A stretch of DNA of 64,000 bases from CAWBLP01 sp963721065 (lineage in GTDB: Bacteria > Pseudomonadota > Alphaproteobacteria > Acetobacterales > Acetobacteraceae). Shown here piece after piece: positions 24,482 to 32,332 of this stretch. The stretch's first letter is position 1, and each line of letters starts with the position of its first letter. The notes under the pieces were generated by a model that searched no databases, was not told the DNA's origin, and was given only the letters and a program-made list of their open reading frames with translations. The translations under genes were made by a program, and so were the position numbers. The stretch is from positions 496,001 to 560,000 of the forward strand of contig CAVRHO010000005.1 of NCBI GenBank assembly GCA_963721065.1. Direction: 5' to 3'.

Positions 24482-24967
24482 CGGGCCTCGGGTTGTGGTT
24501 TAGCGGCGCGGGTGCTAACATTTGTTTGTTAGTTTGGCAAGCGGATTCTTGCGTGGGGTGGCGGGAAGGGCGGGTTTGGGTTGGGTTCCGGGGGAGTCCC
24601 GGGGGGCTTGAGTCTGCTTGGTGGCGCGTTAAGGATTTTAACACGGAGGACGTGGAGGGGCACGGAGGGCCACGGAGCGGCCGGCGGTGTTCGCTGCGGT
24701 GGTGGGGAACTCTCGTTGGATACGTGCTGCATGGAGGCGGGTCGCGGCCTGGGCGGGCTGCGGCTGGTGGCCCTGCACAGAGACTTTGCCGTGTTGGCCG
24801 ATGGCTGGGGTGACTGTACGCCGCGCGCGGTTGATTGCGACTTCGGTCAACTGACCGAAGTTCAAATTTCGGCGTGAACCAAGGGCTTGTCTGGTGCGTG
24901 CGGGTGATTGATACTCTTGCGCAAGCGATTTGACGCCCGCTGTCGAAAGTTGCCGAGGGGAGACGCC
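24482..24967. other. Gap upstream of the conflict-system genes
   Basis: Almost 490 bp with no credible ORF and less GC-rich than its surroundings. It contains CTAACA...TGTTAG (about 24515-24531), GTTAAGGATTTTAAC (about 24628-24642), several CACGGAG words (24653-24680), and the palindrome at 24840-24861. It probably carries the promoter and control sites of the downstream system. Confidence 0.5.
24840..24861. promoter_or_regulatory. Perfect 22-bp palindrome, candidate operator
   Basis: ACTTCGGTCA (24840-24849) and TGACCGAAGT (24852-24861) are perfect inverted repeats separated by two bases, 106 bp before the Trypco1 start. Such symmetry fits a dimeric repressor site; a short terminator stem is less likely because no T-run follows. 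Confidence 0.5.
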
Positions 24968-25291
24968 ATGAAAAAGCTCGTGGAGTTTAAGCAGGACGGG
25001 GCGACGGTTTTCGTCGAGGTGGAGACTGCGACCCCGACCGGCGATCAGCTGTCAGCGCGGGGCTCGGACGCGATCGAGAAAGCCAAGGTAACGTTCGAGG
25101 AGGCGGTGGCGGGGATTAGGCCGATCGCCAACGCGGTGCTACGACAGGTGGGCGCGCTGGGTCCCGAGAACATAAGCGTCGAGTTCGGCGTGAAGCTAAC
25201 CGCGCAGGCAGGCGTGGTGCTGGCGTCTTCGGCGGTGGAGGGGAGCATCAAGGTGACTGTGGGCTGGAAGCCGAACCCCACCGGCGCCTGA
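24968..25291 (+). CDS. Trypco1 (CU044_2847) family protein, trypsin-co-occurring domain
   Basis: A 107-residue single-domain protein matching the trypsin-co-occurring domain 1 family: MKKLVEFKQDGATVFVEVE, FEEAVAGIRPIANAVLRQVG and the hallmark ISVEFGVKLTAQAGVVLASS, followed by KVTVGWKP. The family is known from computational work to be encoded beside trypsin-like/STAND proteins in bacterial conflict systems; its biochemical role is not established. The ATG at 24968 follows GAGGGGAGACGCC. The gene ends 2 bp before the trypsin-nSTAND gene, so the two are cotranslated. The recognition is from sequence pattern, and the context agrees with it. Confidence 0.88.
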   Translation: MKKLVEFKQDGATVFVEVETATPTGDQLSARGSDAIEKAKVTFEEAVAGIRPIANAVLRQVGALGPENISVEFGVKLTAQAGVVLASSAVEGSIKVTVGWKPNPTGA

Positions 25292-25293
25292 CC

Positions 25294-27198
25294 GTGGCGG
25301 AAGCTTATCAGCGCCCGGTGGTGCGCATTCGCCGAGCCGATGGCGGGGTAGCAGGTGCGGGTTTCGTGGCGCCACGCGGGTTCGTGGTGACGTGTGCGCA
25401 TGTGGTCAATGACGCGCTAGGGCGCGACACGTGTTCGACGGAGCGACCCGAGGACGCAGTGGAACTGGACCTGCCGTGGGTGGGCGACGGCGTGTTCCTC
25501 GGCCGGGTGATCGACTGGCGAGCTCCGATCGCTCCGGCGACGCGGCAGGGCGAGGCCTGTGTGGATATCGCTGTCCTGCAACTCGATCGCGCACCACCGG
25601 ATGACTGCGTGGTGTCGCCGCAAGCGCCGGTGCGGATCGCAGAGGGCACGGTGTTCCGGGTGATGGGCTTTCCGAACGGTGCCGATGCTGGCGCTCCGGC
25701 AAAGGCGTCGGTGCGGGGCACGGATGCGGGCGGCTGGCATCACGTGGAGGCCGATCGCGACTATGGGCGGACGATCACGCCGGGATTCTCGGGAGCGCCG
25801 GCGATCAGCGAAGGGCTGGACCGGCGGCTACTGGGCATGATCGACACAAGCAATCCCGAGGAGCGGCGAGGCGTGTTGATCCCGGTATCGGCGCTGATGC
25901 GGGCATGCCCGCCGCTCGCGGAACCGTATCGCGGACTCACGGCATTTCGTGAGGAGGACGAGGCATATTTCTTCGGGCGCGACGTGTTCAAGACGCGGCT
26001 CTGGGACAGCTTCCAACGCCATACGATCACGCTGCTGACGGGTCCGTCCGGCGTGGGCAAGTCGTCGCTGATCAACGCGGGTTTCCTGCCGCGGTTGCGG
26101 GCCGAGGGTGGGTGGCAGGTGGTGCGCTTCCGGCCGGGCGCCCGGCCGTTGGGGCATTTGGGACGGGAACTCGTCGCGGTCCTGCGGCCGGGTCTCGATA
26201 AGCTGGGCGCAGCGAAGGAAGCGAAAGAGCAGGAAGAGATGCTGCTCGCGGACCCGAGTTGGCTCGCGCGAGTTGGTGAGGGGTGCCGGCTATGCGTCAT
26301 CGTCGACCAGTTCGAGGAGACGTTCACGCTGGCGCTGCCGACCTCGCCGGCACAGCATCGCGGATTCCTGGCGACGCTCGAGCATGTGGCCGAGCAAACG
26401 GATTTCCCGTCTGTGCGGGTGGTACTGGGATTGCGGTCCGATTTCCAGACGCGGCTGCAAGCCGACGAGGCGGCAGCGACGCTGGTGGACCGAGTAAGTG
26501 GTGCCGCAACGATCATGCTGCGGGCGATGAAGTCGGCGGAACGCGAGCGGGTGATCTTGGGACCGCTTGGTGCACAGCATTTGGATGTGGCGCTGGAAGA
26601 GGGATTGCTGGGCAGGATCATGGAGGAGGTTGCCCTTAATCCGGATGCGCTCCCGCTGCTGGAATTTGCGCTGGCGGGGCTGTGGGAGCGGGTGGAGATC
26701 GCGGCGCACGGGCGCCGGCTGACGGTCGGGGCGTATGATGCGATCGGCGGTGTGAGCGGCGCGCTTGCGGTGCGGGCGGATGCCCTCGTCGAAGAGCTCA
26801 GTTTGGACATGGGGCAGGTCAGGCGGTTGCTGATCGAGCTGGTGCGGGTGGCGGAAACCTCTGAGCAAGATACACGGAGACCGCGGCGCAAGGCGGAGCT
26901 GGACGCGCTCGATCCGGCGCTGTGGGCGGTGGCGCAGAGGCTGGCCTCGACACGACTGCTGGTGGTGAGCGATGAGCCGGCGGTGGACATCGTGCACGAG
27001 GCACTATTTCGGCAGTGGACGCGGTTACGGGAGTGGATCGAAGCGGAGCGCGAATTTCTCAGGTTCCGGCAACGGTTAGAGGAACGCCAGCGGGAGTGGG
27101 AAGCTGAGCGAGGCGAGTTGCTTAGCGGGCGCATGCTGGAGGAAGCGGAGCGGTGGCGTGGGGGAGCGTCAAGGCGCGTTCGACGCCGGAAGAGCTGA
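25294..27198 (+). CDS. Trypsin-like protease fused to nSTAND1 NTPase
   Basis: A 634-codon frame from GTG 25294. Residues 1-205 form a trypsin-like domain with an intact triad: H36 (VVTCAHVV), D91 (ACVDIAVLQL) and S166 (TPGFSGAPA). From PYRGLTAFREEDEAYFFGRD (211) it becomes an nSTAND1 NTPase: Walker A GPSGVGKSS (250-258), Walker B LCVIVDQFEE (333-342), LRSDFQTRL, NPDALPLLEFAL and the C-terminal IVHEALFRQWTRLREWIEAE. By analogy with STAND proteins, sensing through the C-terminal repeats would drive NTP-dependent assembly and release of the protease effector. The frame ends just after LLSGRMLEEAERWR; the expected continuation lies one frame away at 27153, so the two ORFs are probably one protein of about 1,365 aa. 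Confidence 0.9.
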   Translation: MAEAYQRPVVRIRRADGGVAGAGFVAPRGFVVTCAHVVNDALGRDTCSTERPEDAVELDLPWVGDGVFLGRVIDWRAPIAPATRQGEACVDIAVLQLDRAPPDDCVVSPQAPVRIAEGTVFRVMGFPNGADAGAPAKASVRGTDAGGWHHVEADRDYGRTITPGFSGAPAISEGLDRRLLGMIDTSNPEERRGVLIPVSALMRACPPLAEPYRGLTAFREEDEAYFFGRDVFKTRLWDSFQRHTITLLTGPSGVGKSSLINAGFLPRLRAEGGWQVVRFRPGARPLGHLGRELVAVLRPGLDKLGAAKEAKEQEEMLLADPSWLARVGEGCRLCVIVDQFEETFTLALPTSPAQHRGFLATLEHVAEQTDFPSVRVVLGLRSDFQTRLQADEAAATLVDRVSGAATIMLRAMKSAERERVILGPLGAQHLDVALEEGLLGRIMEEVALNPDALPLLEFALAGLWERVEIAAHGRRLTVGAYDAIGGVSGALAVRADALVEELSLDMGQVRRLLIELVRVAETSEQDTRRPRRKAELDALDPALWAVAQRLASTRLLVVSDEPAVDIVHEALFRQWTRLREWIEAEREFLRFRQRLEERQREWEAERGELLSGRMLEEAERWRGGASRRVRRRKS

Positions 27199-29390
27199 AA
27201 TACCTGGAGGCAAGCCGACAGGCGCTGCGGACGCGGGCCATACAAGAAGAGGTCGATCGGTTCTGGAATCGCATCGAGCTCCACACGAATCGTTTCAGTA
27301 ACGATCTCAGCGGCCATGACGTCAACGCTCTCGTGTCGCTGCAACGGGCTGATCCCGACGTGCGCCGGGCGTTCTTGCTCTCGGCATTGTCCGATGAGGC
27401 GCGGGCGCGGCGCTTTTGCCGCGCGCGGCAGGTTGCCATGCGCGCAGTCGTCGCATTGGATGGCGAACTCCTGCGACAGGCCGGCGCCGCCGTTCTGAAC
27501 AGGCTTGGCGAACCGGTCCTGACTGGTGGCGCGAAACGGACGGAAGCGCTCCTTACCCTGGTGACCGACATCCGTGTGTGGAACGCAGTCGACCTTCCGG
27601 ATGTGTCTGGTGTGATCGAGCGCCTAGCGGCGGCGATCGCCGAGACCACCGATCCGTATCAAACGAGAGCGTATGCGCAAGCGATCGCGTCGCTGGCCGG
27701 GTCGGCTGACGCTGCAACAGGGCAGCGCATGATCGAGCGCTTGGCGGCGGCGATCGCCGAGACCACCGATCCGGATCAAACGAGAGCGTATGCGCAAGCG
27801 ATCGCGTCGCTGGCCGGGTCGGCTGACGCTGCATTTGGGCAGCGCATGATCGAGCGCTTGGCGGCGGCGATCGCCGAGACCACCGATCCGTATCAAACGA
27901 GAGCGTATGCGCAAGCGATCGCGTCGCTGGCCGGGTCGGCTGACGCTGCAACAGGGCAGCGCATGATCGAGCGCTTGGCGGCGGCGATCGCCGAGACCAC
28001 CGATCCGGATCAAACGAGAGCGTATGCGCAAGCGATCGCGTCGCTGGCCGGGTTCGCTGACGCTGCAACAGGGCAGCGCATGATCGAGCGCTTGGCGGCG
28101 GCGATCGCCGAGACCACCGCTCCGTATCAAGCGACAGCGTATGCGCAAGCGATCGCGTCGCTGGCCGGGTCGGCTGACGCTGCATTTGGGCAGCGCATGA
28201 TCGAGCGCTTGGCGGCGGCGATCGCCGAGACCACCGCTCCGTATCAAACGACAGCGTATGCGCAAGCGATCGCGTCGCTGGCCGGGTTCGCTGACGCTGC
28301 AACAGGGCAGCGCATGATCGAGCGCTTGGCGGCGGCGATCGCCGAGACCACCGCTCCGTATCAAGCGACAGCGTATGCGCAAGCGATCGCGTCGCTGGCC
28401 GGGTCGGCTGACGCTGCATTTGGGCAGCGCATGATCGAGCGCTTGGCGGCGGCGATCGCCGAGACCACCGATCCGTATCAAACGAGAGCGTATGCGCAAG
28501 CGATCGCGTCGCTGGCCGGGTCGGCTGACGCTGCATTTGGGCAGCGCATGATCGAGCGCTTGGCGGCGGCGATCGCCGAGACCACCGATCCGTATCAAAC
28601 GAGAGCGTATGCGCAAGCGATCGCGTCGCTGGCCGGGTTCGCTGACGCTGCAACAGGGCAGCGCATGATCGAGCGCTTGTTGGCGGCGCCGATCGCCGAG
28701 ACCACCGCTCCGTATCAAACGACAGCGTATGCGCAAGCGATCGCGTCGCTGGCCGGGTCGGCTGACGCTGCATTTGGGCAGCGCATGATCGAGCGCTTGG
28801 CGGCGGCGATCGCCGAGACCAGCGATCCGTATCAAACGACAGCGTATGCGCAAGCGATCGCGTCGCTGGCCGGGTTCGCTGACGCTGCAACAGGGCAGCG
28901 CATGATCGAGCGCTTGGCGGCGGCGATCGCCGAGACCACCGCTCCGTATCAAGCGACAGCGTATGCGCAAGCGATCGCGTCGCTGGCCGGGTCGGCCGGT
29001 GTGATCAGTTCAACAACCGTTGCCAAATTTGCTGGCGAGTGGGTTACCGGAGTAGAGAGCGTAGGAGACAGAGATCGCATTCGCGCCGTCGGGTCTGCCC
29101 TTGCGGCAAGTCGTGGTGTGCTGCGTCGCGAGGTCTGGCTCTTCATCGCGACCGAGTTTTTGAAGCATCCGCTCAGCATCGTCGACGACGACGACGACGA
29201 CGATCTCGTGGCTTTGCTGGCTGATCACTGCGGGTTGGCGGCCGGGAACTGGCGCAGCGTGTGGGACGTGGTGCGGCGGCTAGAGGAGCATGCGCCGTGG
29301 CTGCCGTTGCGGGAGCCGTTGGGGTCGGGGGAGATCATTCGGCAGCGGATTGCGCATCTGGCTGAGCATGGCGCGCCGTTGCCGCCTTAG
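27153..29390 (+). CDS. Repeat (sensor) module of the trypsin-nSTAND1 protein, separate or frameshifted
   Basis: A 745-codon frame overlapping the previous one by 46 bp. Its beginning (RSTPEELKYLEASRQALRTR) is what normally follows the STAND helical region, so the junction at the G-run near 27158-27164 is a -1 shift or a missing base; a GTG at 27153 could otherwise start it separately. After about 150 helical residues come some twelve copies of a 39-residue repeat (MIERLAAAIAETTDPYQTRA plus YAQAIASLAGSADAATGQR), each predicted to form a helical hairpin. The C-terminus (about 620-745) is unique, with seven Asp in a row and LEEHAPWLPLREPLG. The repeats probably form a superhelix that binds the trigger. 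Confidence 0.88.
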   Translation: MAWGSVKARSTPEELKYLEASRQALRTRAIQEEVDRFWNRIELHTNRFSNDLSGHDVNALVSLQRADPDVRRAFLLSALSDEARARRFCRARQVAMRAVVALDGELLRQAGAAVLNRLGEPVLTGGAKRTEALLTLVTDIRVWNAVDLPDVSGVIERLAAAIAETTDPYQTRAYAQAIASLAGSADAATGQRMIERLAAAIAETTDPDQTRAYAQAIASLAGSADAAFGQRMIERLAAAIAETTDPYQTRAYAQAIASLAGSADAATGQRMIERLAAAIAETTDPDQTRAYAQAIASLAGFADAATGQRMIERLAAAIAETTAPYQATAYAQAIASLAGSADAAFGQRMIERLAAAIAETTAPYQTTAYAQAIASLAGFADAATGQRMIERLAAAIAETTAPYQATAYAQAIASLAGSADAAFGQRMIERLAAAIAETTDPYQTRAYAQAIASLAGSADAAFGQRMIERLAAAIAETTDPYQTRAYAQAIASLAGFADAATGQRMIERLLAAPIAETTAPYQTTAYAQAIASLAGSADAAFGQRMIERLAAAIAETSDPYQTTAYAQAIASLAGFADAATGQRMIERLAAAIAETTAPYQATAYAQAIASLAGSAGVISSTTVAKFAGEWVTGVESVGDRDRIRAVGSALAASRGVLRREVWLFIATEFLKHPLSIVDDDDDDDLVALLADHCGLAAGNWRSVWDVVRRLEEHAPWLPLREPLGSGEIIRQRIAHLAEHGAPLPP
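27612..29000 (+). repeat. Twelve in-frame 117-bp near-identical repeats
   Basis: Units start at 27612, 27729, 27846, 27963, 28080, 28197, 28314, 28431, 28548, 28665, 28785 and 28902. All are 117 bp except the tenth (120 bp, LLAAPI in place of LAAAI); the twelfth is incomplete. Differences are confined to a few codons: DPY/DPD/APY, QTR/QAT/QTT, GSAD/GFAD, AAT/AAF. The first unit begins GTG with a diverged first few bases. Confidence 0.97.
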
Positions 29391-29548
29391 GCGGCTCGTC
29401 CAGGACATGGCGACGGTCGCGCTGTCGGGCCCAGGCGTCCATCGACGTCTCCGCCCGCATCATCCGGGGACGGCGCGCCCGCCCCCTCCCCCCAGCCCGG
29501 GTCCGCTGCGCGGCCCAGGCCCGCAAGAGGAGGGGGCAGGACCCTGTC

Positions 29549-31522
29549 CTACGCCGCGCCGCGCTTCTGCTCGGCGCCGCGCCATTCGGCCAGGTGGTCG
29601 AAGCTGCTGCGGTAGGTGCCCAGGCCCAGGGTCTGGGACCGCAGCTCGATGATCAGGTCGTGCAGCTCCGCCTCGGGCACCATCGCCTCCACGTCGTCCC
29701 AGCCCGGCCAGCCGGACTTTTCCGCGAACCCCAGGATCTGGCCGCGCCGCCCGGTCAGCAGGCGCTGCGCCCGGGCGGTGTAGTCGTTGGGCACGCTGAT
29801 GGTGACCTTGGCGATCGGCTCCAGCACCACGGGATCGGCCTTCGCCAGGCCCTCTCTCATCGCCATGCTGGTGGCGGTCTTGAACGCCATGTCGGAGCTG
29901 TCCACCGAGTGGAACTGCCCGTCGGTCAGCGTCACGGAGATATCCACCACCGGATAGCCGAACGGCCCCTTCTTCGCCGCTTCCTCGGCGGCCTCACCCA
30001 CCGCGGGGATGAAGTTGCGCGGCACCGCGCCGCCGACCACCTTGTCGATGAACTGGAACCCGGCGCCGCGTTCGCGCGGGGCGATGTCGATCTTCACGTC
30101 GGCGAACTGGCCGTGCCCGCCGGTCTGCCGCTTCAGGCGGCCATGCTCGTGCACCGGGCGGCGGATCGTTTCCTTGAATGCAACCTGGGGTTTCTGCGTG
30201 GAGACCTTCAGGTTGTAGTTGCCGGCCAGGCGCTGCACCGCGTTGTTCAGGTGCATCTCGCCCTGGCCGCGCAGCACCGTTTCGGCCGTGTCCTGGTTCT
30301 GCTCCATGCTCAGCGCCGGGTCTTCCTCCAGCAGCTTCTGCAAGGCGCCGGACAGTTTCACGTCGTCCTTGTGGTCGGTGGTGGCGATGGCCAGCGCGTA
30401 CACCGGCGGCAGCGGGTCCGGGAACGGCAGCGGTTCGGCGGTGCCGCCGGGGGTCAGCGTCGCGCCGGTCGGCACGCCGTCCAGGCGGCCCAGCGCGACC
30501 ACGTCGCCCTCTCCGGCCTCGGCCACCTTGCTGAGGTCGCCGTTCACCATGTGGTAGATGCCGCCGAGCCGCGTGCCGCCCAGGGTGGCGCCGTCCTTGA
30601 TCTCGCCGCGCCAGATGCGGGCGTAGGACAGCTTGCCGGTGTGGCCGGCGTGCACCGTCTTGAACACCTGCGCCAGGGGCGGACCCTCTGCCTCGATCCC
30701 CCGGCGATCGGCCGTGTCGCGCACGCCCGGCGCATCGTGCCGCAGCGCTTTCCACAGGCGGCGCACGCCATTGGCGTTGTCGGCCGACCCCAGCAGCACC
30801 TCGATCACGCTGCCGGACACCAGGTCCTTGTGCAGGTCGCGATAGACCTCGTCCGGCGTGGGCTTGATGTCTTCCAGCACCTTTTCCAGCAGCACGTCGT
30901 CGTGGTCGGCCAGCACCTCGACCAGCTTGCCCAGCGCGTCCTGCTCCTCCGCCTGCATTTCGGCGGGGATCTGCATCAGTTCGGACGCCTGGCCCTTGCG
31001 GTAGCGGTAGGCGCGTTCGCTGATCACATCGACATAGCCGCTGACCGTCTGCCCCTCGACGATCGGCACCTGGCGCAACACCAGGGGCGAGTTCACCAGG
31101 CCCTGCAACGCCGCCATGGTGTCGCGCACGCTGCCTTCCAGCGTGTCGATCTTGTTGATGAAGATCATGTGCGGCACGCCTTCGTCCGCCAGCAGCTTCA
31201 GCAGCGGGGCGACGGTCAGCGCCTTGTCCGGCACCGGCTCGCACACCACGACGGCGAAGTCCGCCATGGCGAGGGCGGCGCAGGTCTCATGCCCGAATTC
31301 GATGGAGCCGGGGCAATCCAGCACCGCCCAGGGGTCATCCAGATAGGTGCAGTGGCCGACACGGACCTCGGTGGTCATCGGGCGGTTGCGCGGGTCGGCG
31401 GGCCGCTTCACGGGGGCGCCGGCCGCGTCCATCAATGCCTCGAACAGCGTGGTTTTCCCGGCGCTGTAGGGGCCCACCAGAGCCACCGAGCGGGGACTTC
31501 TGCCGTTGCTGGTTCCTGACAC
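29549..31522 (-). CDS. EF-G-like translation GTPase (FusA paralogue)
   Basis: A 657-residue elongation-factor-G homologue with all five EF-G domains recognisable in length, but it is not the housekeeping EF-G. G1 reads GPYSAGKTTL, G3 reads DCPGSIEF where canonical factors have DTPGHVDF, and G4 is NKID. The His needed for GTP hydrolysis on the ribosome is thus replaced by Ser. Domain IV-like LKRQTGGHGQFADVKID and domain V SVPNDYTARAQRLLTGRRGQ are present. Such divergent EF-G-like proteins are common in alphaproteobacteria, function unclear. AAGGAGG precedes the GTG at 31522. Confidence 0.85.
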   Translation of the reverse strand: MSGTSNGRSPRSVALVGPYSAGKTTLFEALMDAAGAPVKRPADPRNRPMTTEVRVGHCTYLDDPWAVLDCPGSIEFGHETCAALAMADFAVVVCEPVPDKALTVAPLLKLLADEGVPHMIFINKIDTLEGSVRDTMAALQGLVNSPLVLRQVPIVEGQTVSGYVDVISERAYRYRKGQASELMQIPAEMQAEEQDALGKLVEVLADHDDVLLEKVLEDIKPTPDEVYRDLHKDLVSGSVIEVLLGSADNANGVRRLWKALRHDAPGVRDTADRRGIEAEGPPLAQVFKTVHAGHTGKLSYARIWRGEIKDGATLGGTRLGGIYHMVNGDLSKVAEAGEGDVVALGRLDGVPTGATLTPGGTAEPLPFPDPLPPVYALAIATTDHKDDVKLSGALQKLLEEDPALSMEQNQDTAETVLRGQGEMHLNNAVQRLAGNYNLKVSTQKPQVAFKETIRRPVHEHGRLKRQTGGHGQFADVKIDIAPRERGAGFQFIDKVVGGAVPRNFIPAVGEAAEEAAKKGPFGYPVVDISVTLTDGQFHSVDSSDMAFKTATSMAMREGLAKADPVVLEPIAKVTISVPNDYTARAQRLLTGRRGQILGFAEKSGWPGWDDVEAMVPEAELHDLIIELRSQTLGLGTYRSSFDHLAEWRGAEQKRGAA

Positions 31523-31655
31523 GCCGCGCCTCCTTGTTTATGTTTACAAGGGTGCCGGCCTGGCTTTGTCCCGCTGACGGCAAGCCCAACGGCGCCCTCA
31601 TGCGGTCGATCCTAGCGACATTCCTGTGACACACGCGAGTCCCCCCGCGCGCCGG

Positions 31656-32165
31656 CTAGTCCGCCGCTTCTGCCTCCTCCTCGCCTTCGATCGCCTGCAC
31701 GTGACGGTCCAGCCGGACCAGGGCGCGGTTCAGCGTCTGCCATTCGGTGCGTCCAAGTCCCTCGGCCAGCACCGCCTCCAGTTCGCGCGCCAGGGGAACC
31801 ACATTGTTGTGTAGCGTCGCACCCTTGCGTGTCAGCCGCAGCAGCCGGCCGCGGCCGTCATTCGGGTCGGGCGACTGGCGCAGCAGGCCGCGCGCGACCA
31901 GTGTTCCGGCCGCCCGGCTGACCTTGACCTTGTCCATGGCGGTCCACTCGCCGACCGCGCTGGGGGACAGCGTACCGAACCGGCCCACCGTCGCAAGCAC
32001 GCGCCATTCGGGGATACTGAGATCGAAATCTTCAGAGTAACGCTGTGCGAACAGTCGGGATACGCGGTTGGCAGCGACCGACAGTCGATACGGCAGGAAG
32101 TCCTCGAGCCTGAAGTCATGCTCGACCTCAGGTGGCGATGTAACTACCTTCGGTTTTGCTGCCAT
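31656..32165 (-). CDS. MarR family transcriptional regulator, probable homogentisate-pathway regulator
   Basis: A 169-residue MarR/winged-helix protein: PYRLSVAANRVSRLFAQRY (dimer helix), IPEWRVLATVGRFGTLSPSAV, then the recognition helix MDKVKVSRAAGTLVARGLL and the wing DPNDGRGRLLRLTRKG. MarR proteins respond to small aromatic ligands. The gene is divergent from hmgA with a 167-bp shared gap holding palindromic candidates, so control of hmgA-fahA is the natural inference. Start ATG 32165. Confidence 0.9.
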   Translation of the reverse strand: MAAKPKVVTSPPEVEHDFRLEDFLPYRLSVAANRVSRLFAQRYSEDFDLSIPEWRVLATVGRFGTLSPSAVGEWTAMDKVKVSRAAGTLVARGLLRQSPDPNDGRGRLLRLTRKGATLHNNVVPLARELEAVLAEGLGRTEWQTLNRALVRLDRHVQAIEGEEEAEAAD

Positions 32166-32278
32166 GCGAAATCACCCTCCAAAGCAGCTTCAGTCTATCG
32201 CATATGTTGCCGGAAGGGAACGGGCCGGTCGTTCCGAATTCCGGCTGATATCGATCAAACCGTCGCGCTTTCGGTTTT

Positions 32279-32288
32279 GCGATATCGC
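32279..32288. promoter_or_regulatory. Palindrome GCGATATCGC in the marR-hmgA gap, candidate operator
   Basis: A perfect 10-bp palindrome 45 bp upstream of the hmgA ATG; a related word GATATCGATC lies at about 32247-32256. MarR dimers bind such symmetric sites, but a 10-bp match alone is weak. Confidence 0.35.
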
Positions 32289-32332
32289 GTGATGCGGCCA
32301 AGCTGCGGCCGCGCGGTCCACAGGAGGACAGG

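Noticed and set aside
27553..28970. Long minus-strand ORFs across the repeat array (Arg/Ile/Leu-rich and Ser/Arg-rich)
   Set aside because: They are antisense translations of the 117-bp repeats; only the plus-strand frame has a coherent helical protein and a conserved context.
27612..29000. CRISPR array
   Set aside because: Repeats are 117 bp, in-frame protein-coding and contiguous, with no spacers and no cas genes.
29594..31519. 641-codon plus-strand ORF opposite the EF-G-like gene
   Set aside because: Low-complexity His/Ala/Val-rich composition typical of antisense frames; the minus strand has clear G motifs.
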